This document shows positions 60,649-64,000 of a stretch of DNA of 64,000 nt, in pieces. Position numbers and translations under genes: made by a program. Each line of letters starts with the position of its first letter. Within the stretch, counting starts at the first letter, position 1. The notes under the pieces are model-generated. The model did not search any database. It was given only the letters and a program-made list of their open reading frames with translations, and was not told the DNA's origin. Source of the stretch: Elusimicrobiota bacterium (GTDB lineage: Bacteria; Elusimicrobiota; Elusimicrobia; 2-02-FULL-39-32); assembly GCA_016180425.1 (NCBI GenBank), contig JACPBF010000010.1:1-64000 (forward strand), read 5' to 3'.

Positions 60649-62808
60649 ATGTATAATAATATTTATATGCCTCTTCCAGAAGTAGAAAATTACAAAGAAT
60701 CCTTAATTTTTCAGGATTTGGGCCTTATTCACTCTAAAGATTTCTATTCCTATCATCGTAGAAAAACCAGAGAAGTTAAAGTAGGAGATGTGGGTGTGGG
60801 GGGCTCTAATCCCATACGTTTTCAATCCATGACCACCACGCGCACTTTAGATACTGAAGCTACAGTGGCCCAAGCTGTCCGTTTGGTAAAAGCAGGGTGT
60901 GAGATTGTGCGAATTACTGCTCCTACGGTGGAAGACGCAAAAAATCTAAAAAATATAAAAAAACAGTTACTGGAAAAAGGAATCAAAGTTCCTTTGGTAG
61001 CGGACATTCATTTTTTACCTGCTGCTGCTATGGAAGCAGCAGAACATGTGGAAAAAGTCAGGATTAATCCAGGCAATTATGTGGATTCTAAAATTTTTAA
61101 GGTAAAAGAATATACGGATGAAGAATATCGTAAAGAATTGTCTCGAATAGAAGAAAGATTTACTCCCTTAGTATTAAAACTTAAAAAATTGGGCAGGTCT
61201 TTAAGGATCGGAACAAATCATGGTTCTCTTTCAGATCGAATCATGAATCGTTATGGGGATACTCCAGAGGGAATGGTTCAATCTGCTCTGGAGTTTGTTC
61301 AAATTTGTGAAAAAAATGGATTTTACGAGATTATTCTTTCCATGAAATCCTCAAACCCAAAAGTAATGATTGCTGCTTATCGCTTGCTCAGCGCTAAAAT
61401 GCAGGAGCTGGGTATGAGCTATCCATTTCATTTAGGAGTTACAGAAGCAGGGGATGGAGAAGATGGCAGAATAAAATCTGCCATTGGCATTGGCAGCTTG
61501 TTAGAAGATGGCATTGGAGATACCATTCGAGTTTCTTTAACAGAAGAACCTGAACTGGAAATTCCAGTATGTAGGCAAATCGCAAGTTTTTATCAGAAAC
61601 GGCCAGACCAGAATAATGTTTTAAAGCAATCCCATCCTGTTTTTTATCTGGACAATCTTTATCATTATACTAAGAGAAAAACTAAGGTCATTAAAATTGG
61701 CCCATTTCGTTTAGGCGGAGAAAATTTAGTAAGAGTGATTTCAGATTTTTCTCCTTATTTAGATTTAGAACAAAGAAGCGGTCATTCAATTTCTGAAAGT
61801 TCAATTCATCTCTTGGAAGAACAGTTGGCTAACACTAAAACAGTTTCTCCAGAAATTATCCAATGGACGATTCAGAGCAAACAGGATTTGGAAATATTAG
61901 AGAGTTGTAGAAAACATCTTGCAGAGGAAACCAATCGCCTTGCTTTTTTAGGAAGGTTTGAGAATTCTTTAGATTGTGTGGAAAGAGGCTTGGATTTGGT
62001 TGAATGCGCAAGTTTTAAATATGGTCTGGGAGATGATCCTCAAACCAGAAAATCTAAATTTATTAATTTTGCTCAAAAACTTAAGAAAAAAAATATTCCT
62101 ATTTTGTTAGAGGCTGTTCTTTGCAATGATCCGCAAAAACTTCCTGTAACAGGCCATCTAACTCCAGCTCATAACATGCTGAACGGAATTCAATGGTGCG
62201 AAGAACTGGGTTTAGAAAATCTTATTCTTTGTTTTAGTTTATCGGATCGTTCACAATTTATTCAAAATGTCCGTTATTTAGCTGCAAAACTTAAAGAAAA
62301 AAATAAAGATTATCCCTTACATTTACAAGTGCAGCCTATAAAAGATGAAGTCTTTGATGACTATAGGATTCATTCTTCCATTGCTTTAGGCTCTTTGCTT
62401 TGCGATGGAATTGGGGATAGCGTGCAAGCTGGAACAGGCCTTAGTCCCAAACAGGATTTGGAACTTCTTTATAATATTTTGCAAGCCAGCGGTGTGCGCA
62501 TTACAAAAACAGAATATGTTTCTTGCCCTTCTTGCGGGAGAACTCTTTTTGATCTGCAAACAACTACAGAAAGAATTCGTTCTAAAACAGGCCATTTAAA
62601 GGGAGTAAAAATAGCGATTATGGGTTGCATTGTGAATGGTCCCGGGGAAATGGCAGATGCGGATTTTGGTTATGTAGGAGGAGCTCCGGGTAAAATCAAT
62701 CTTTATGTGGGTAAAGAATGTGTGGAAAAAGGCATAGATTTTGAGATTGCGGATCAAAAATTAATTGAACTGATCAAACAGCACGGTAAATGGCAGGATC
62801 CTGTTTAA
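60649..62808 (+). CDS. ispG: 4-hydroxy-3-methylbut-2-enyl diphosphate synthase, long (Chlamydia/plant) form
   Basis: IspG carries out the penultimate MEP-pathway step to isoprenoids with a 4Fe-4S cluster. This is the 719-residue three-domain form: a TIM barrel (PIRFQSMTTTRT, VRINPGNYVD, GTNHGSLSDRI, GIGDTIRVSLT), an inserted second barrel-like region of about 270 residues, and the C-terminal reductase-like domain with cluster cysteines in SCPSCGRTL and IMGCIVNGPGE. The long form is found in plants, Chlamydiae and Bacteroidetes; most bacteria have about 370 residues. Its stop codon lies inside the left arm of the inverted-repeat element that follows. Confidence 0.96.
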   Translation: MYNNIYMPLPEVENYKESLIFQDLGLIHSKDFYSYHRRKTREVKVGDVGVGGSNPIRFQSMTTTRTLDTEATVAQAVRLVKAGCEIVRITAPTVEDAKNLKNIKKQLLEKGIKVPLVADIHFLPAAAMEAAEHVEKVRINPGNYVDSKIFKVKEYTDEEYRKELSRIEERFTPLVLKLKKLGRSLRIGTNHGSLSDRIMNRYGDTPEGMVQSALEFVQICEKNGFYEIILSMKSSNPKVMIAAYRLLSAKMQELGMSYPFHLGVTEAGDGEDGRIKSAIGIGSLLEDGIGDTIRVSLTEEPELEIPVCRQIASFYQKRPDQNNVLKQSHPVFYLDNLYHYTKRKTKVIKIGPFRLGGENLVRVISDFSPYLDLEQRSGHSISESSIHLLEEQLANTKTVSPEIIQWTIQSKQDLEILESCRKHLAEETNRLAFLGRFENSLDCVERGLDLVECASFKYGLGDDPQTRKSKFINFAQKLKKKNIPILLEAVLCNDPQKLPVTGHLTPAHNMLNGIQWCEELGLENLILCFSLSDRSQFIQNVRYLAAKLKEKNKDYPLHLQVQPIKDEVFDDYRIHSSIALGSLLCDGIGDSVQAGTGLSPKQDLELLYNILQASGVRITKTEYVSCPSCGRTLFDLQTTTERIRSKTGHLKGVKIAIMGCIVNGPGEMADADFGYVGGAPGKINLYVGKECVEKGIDFEIADQKLIELIKQHGKWQDPV

Positions 62809-62955
62809 CCCGAATATTGCATTAGAAAATGAGAACCGAGACGGAAAAGATAGCCATTTTTTCGAAACAAAAAAGTGAGAGAATACTTGAAAGTATTCGC
62901 GAACTGCTAGATTTTCCGTCAAATTCCATTTTCTAATGCAATATTCGGGTTTAAC
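62803..62955. mobile_element. 153-bp palindromic repeat element (MITE-like)
   Basis: The arms 62807-62831 and 62927-62951 are perfect 25-bp inverted complements, extended outwards by 3 more pairs after one mismatch. Inside, GACGGAAAA (62840-62848) pairs with TTTTCCGTC (62912-62920), and GAATACTTGAAAGTATTC (62881-62898) is a central palindrome. No coding region or transposase is inside. The left arm contains the ispG TAA, and the right arm contains the ATG of the transporter gene. Half-copies of the arm occur at 6619, 19864 and 55997. No clear target duplication is visible. Confidence 0.8.
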
Positions 62956-64000
62956 TAAGCCGCTTAGTTTAAAACCATTTCCACAGTTTTCTGGTTGGAT
63001 AAAAGCTTTAGGTCCTGGACTTATCTGGATGGCTCTTGCTCAAGGGAGCGGAGAGCTTATTTGGTGGCCTTATATTGTTGCTAAATATGGACTGGGATTT
63101 TTATTTTTATTAATTCCTGCCTGCCTTTTACAATTTCCTTTAAATTATGAAATAGGCCGTTATACAGTTTTAACCGGCGAAACCATCTGGCAAGGGTTTA
63201 TCCGTTTAAACCGTTTTTTTGCGTTTTTTCTGTGGCTGCTCATGATCCTTTCTTTTTTATGGTTTGGAGGTTTTGCTTCTGCCGGAGGAACAGCGCTTGC
63301 CGCGCTCACTCATTTTCCTTCTAATTTCTCACCCAGGGGACAATCTCTATTTTGGGGACTTTGCACCATGATTCTTTTCTTTAGCGCGCTTACTTTTAGC
63401 AAAGTGGTTTATAATATTGTGGAAAAATTTATGACTTTAGTTGCGTTCATTACTTTGCTTGGACTTACCTTTTCCATAAGTCATCCGCAAGTTTCTCAAA
63501 AGATTCCTGAATTTTCTTCAGCTCTTTTTATTCCAGAATGGCCTATGGATAGAATCTGGGAACCTAAAGATGCGACTAAACTTTTAACAGCCATCACTTT
63601 TGCAGGGTTAGGAGGTTTCTGGACGCTTTTTTATTCATATTGGCTTAGAGAAAAAGGAACAGGCATGAGCCGCTATTTTGGACGGATTACCAGTCCCATA
63701 ACAGGAAAACTGGAAGTTATTCCAGAAACTGGTTTTATCCCTGAAGACACTTTAGAAAACCGGCGCAATATAAAACAATGGCTTTCCTTTTTATTTGTGG
63801 ATTGCAGCATTGGAGTCGTTGGGAATTTAATCACTACTCTTTTTACCTGTTTATTAGCTTACGCGCTTCTTTTTCCAGAGAATATTTTGCCAAAAGAGTG
63901 GGAAATAGCTGTGGTTCAGGCAAAATTTTTTGAAATCTCCTGGGGAAGCTTTGGCCGAATCCTTTTCCTTGTGATATCCGCGGCTTTTCTTTCAGACACA
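62936..64000 (+). CDS. Nramp-related metal transporter, truncated by the window's right end
   Basis: The frame is open for 355 codons to the last base. After a short cytoplasmic start come at least seven to eight hydrophobic helices, beginning ALGPGLIWMALAQGSGELIWWPYIVAKYG, where GPG and the GSGE segment recall the first helix of Nramp divalent metal transporters, in a divergent form. The only ATG is at 62936 within the repeat element, and the repeat-derived codons (MQYSGLT) precede the conserved region. A gene start replaced by an insertion is thus likely. The substrate (Mn2+, Fe2+ or another metal) is not determinable here. Confidence 0.8.
   Translation, partial: MQYSGLTKPLSLKPFPQFSGWIKALGPGLIWMALAQGSGELIWWPYIVAKYGLGFLFLLIPACLLQFPLNYEIGRYTVLTGETIWQGFIRLNRFFAFFLWLLMILSFLWFGGFASAGGTALAALTHFPSNFSPRGQSLFWGLCTMILFFSALTFSKVVYNIVEKFMTLVAFITLLGLTFSISHPQVSQKIPEFSSALFIPEWPMDRIWEPKDATKLLTAITFAGLGGFWTLFYSYWLREKGTGMSRYFGRITSPITGKLEVIPETGFIPEDTLENRRNIKQWLSFLFVDCSIGVVGNLITTLFTCLLAYALLFPENILPKEWEIAVVQAKFFEISWGSFGRILFLVISAAFLSDT

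Overview
This is an AT-rich, gene-dense chromosomal window from a diderm (Gram-negative) bacterium, probably anaerobic or facultative. Evidence for a diderm: Sec-exported beta-barrel-like proteins, a lipoprotein, and peptidoglycan recycling genes. LL-diaminopimelate aminotransferase (DapL), a 719-residue 'long' IspG of the Chlamydia/plant type, cobalamin-dependent MetH, NrfHA nitrite reductase and a low G+C content fit a lineage in or near the PVC/Omnitrophota part of the tree. That placement is inference from gene content, not a phylogeny. Ordinary genes end in TGA, so the genetic code is standard.

Layout. 1-9.2 kb: an interrupted unknown gene, then a cell-wall recycling neighbourhood (sodium/solute symporter, murQ, purine nucleoside phosphorylase, anmK, namZ). 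It is interrupted by a promoter/operator-driven nucleotidyltransferase pair (3.5-4.8 kb) and by decayed accessory genes (5.6-6.4 kb). 9.3-18.6 kb, minus strand: a broken ATPase gene, then argG-argH and lysA-dapF-dapA-dapB-FAH-membrane protein-dapL, giving the last two steps of arginine synthesis and the DapL route to meso-DAP and lysine. 18.7-26.8 kb: DegT-type aminotransferase, gamma carbonic anhydrase-like protein, HhH DNA glycosylase, GH13 protein, GT2, HNH, DUF3467 and CinA. 26.9-37.8 kb: queA-tgt-aroD-metH on minus; queC, a GT-C/TPR protein, a GATase-like protein, queF and a Crp/Fnr regulator on plus, with a 127-bp MITE before queF.

37.8-48.1 kb: a 32-bp palindrome with an FNR-like core, secreted proteins, panD, nrfHA, a FecR-domain plus two-barrel operon, two small secreted proteins, and a tandem-repeat exported protein. 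48.1-57.0 kb: one collinear run of biotin genes (bioB, ketoacyl reductase, ketoacyl synthase, bioF, bioD) continuing directly into lysine catabolism genes (lysine 6-dehydrogenase-like, aldehyde dehydrogenase, DUF1338/HglS-like). 57.0-60.4 kb: a CsgG-like lipoprotein and a PstI/BsuBI-type restriction-modification pair. 60.6-64 kb: ispG, an inverted-repeat element, and an Nramp-like transporter that runs off the right end.

The strongest lead is the 48-57 kb run. The biotin genes lack bioA, bioC and bioH, carry a private ketosynthase/ketoreductase pair, and are followed by genes that would convert lysine to 2-aminoadipate and act on 2-oxoadipate. This suggests either that lysine-derived C5/C6 carbon primes pimelate synthesis, or that a saccharopine-reductase-like dehydrogenase replaces BioA. 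The other strong signals are two palindromic mobile repeats (one with an exact 8-bp target duplication, one overlapping the start codon of the downstream gene), a multi-half-site operator over a toxin-antitoxin-like pair, and an FNR-like palindrome next to a Crp/Fnr gene with an E-x-x-S-R recognition helix.
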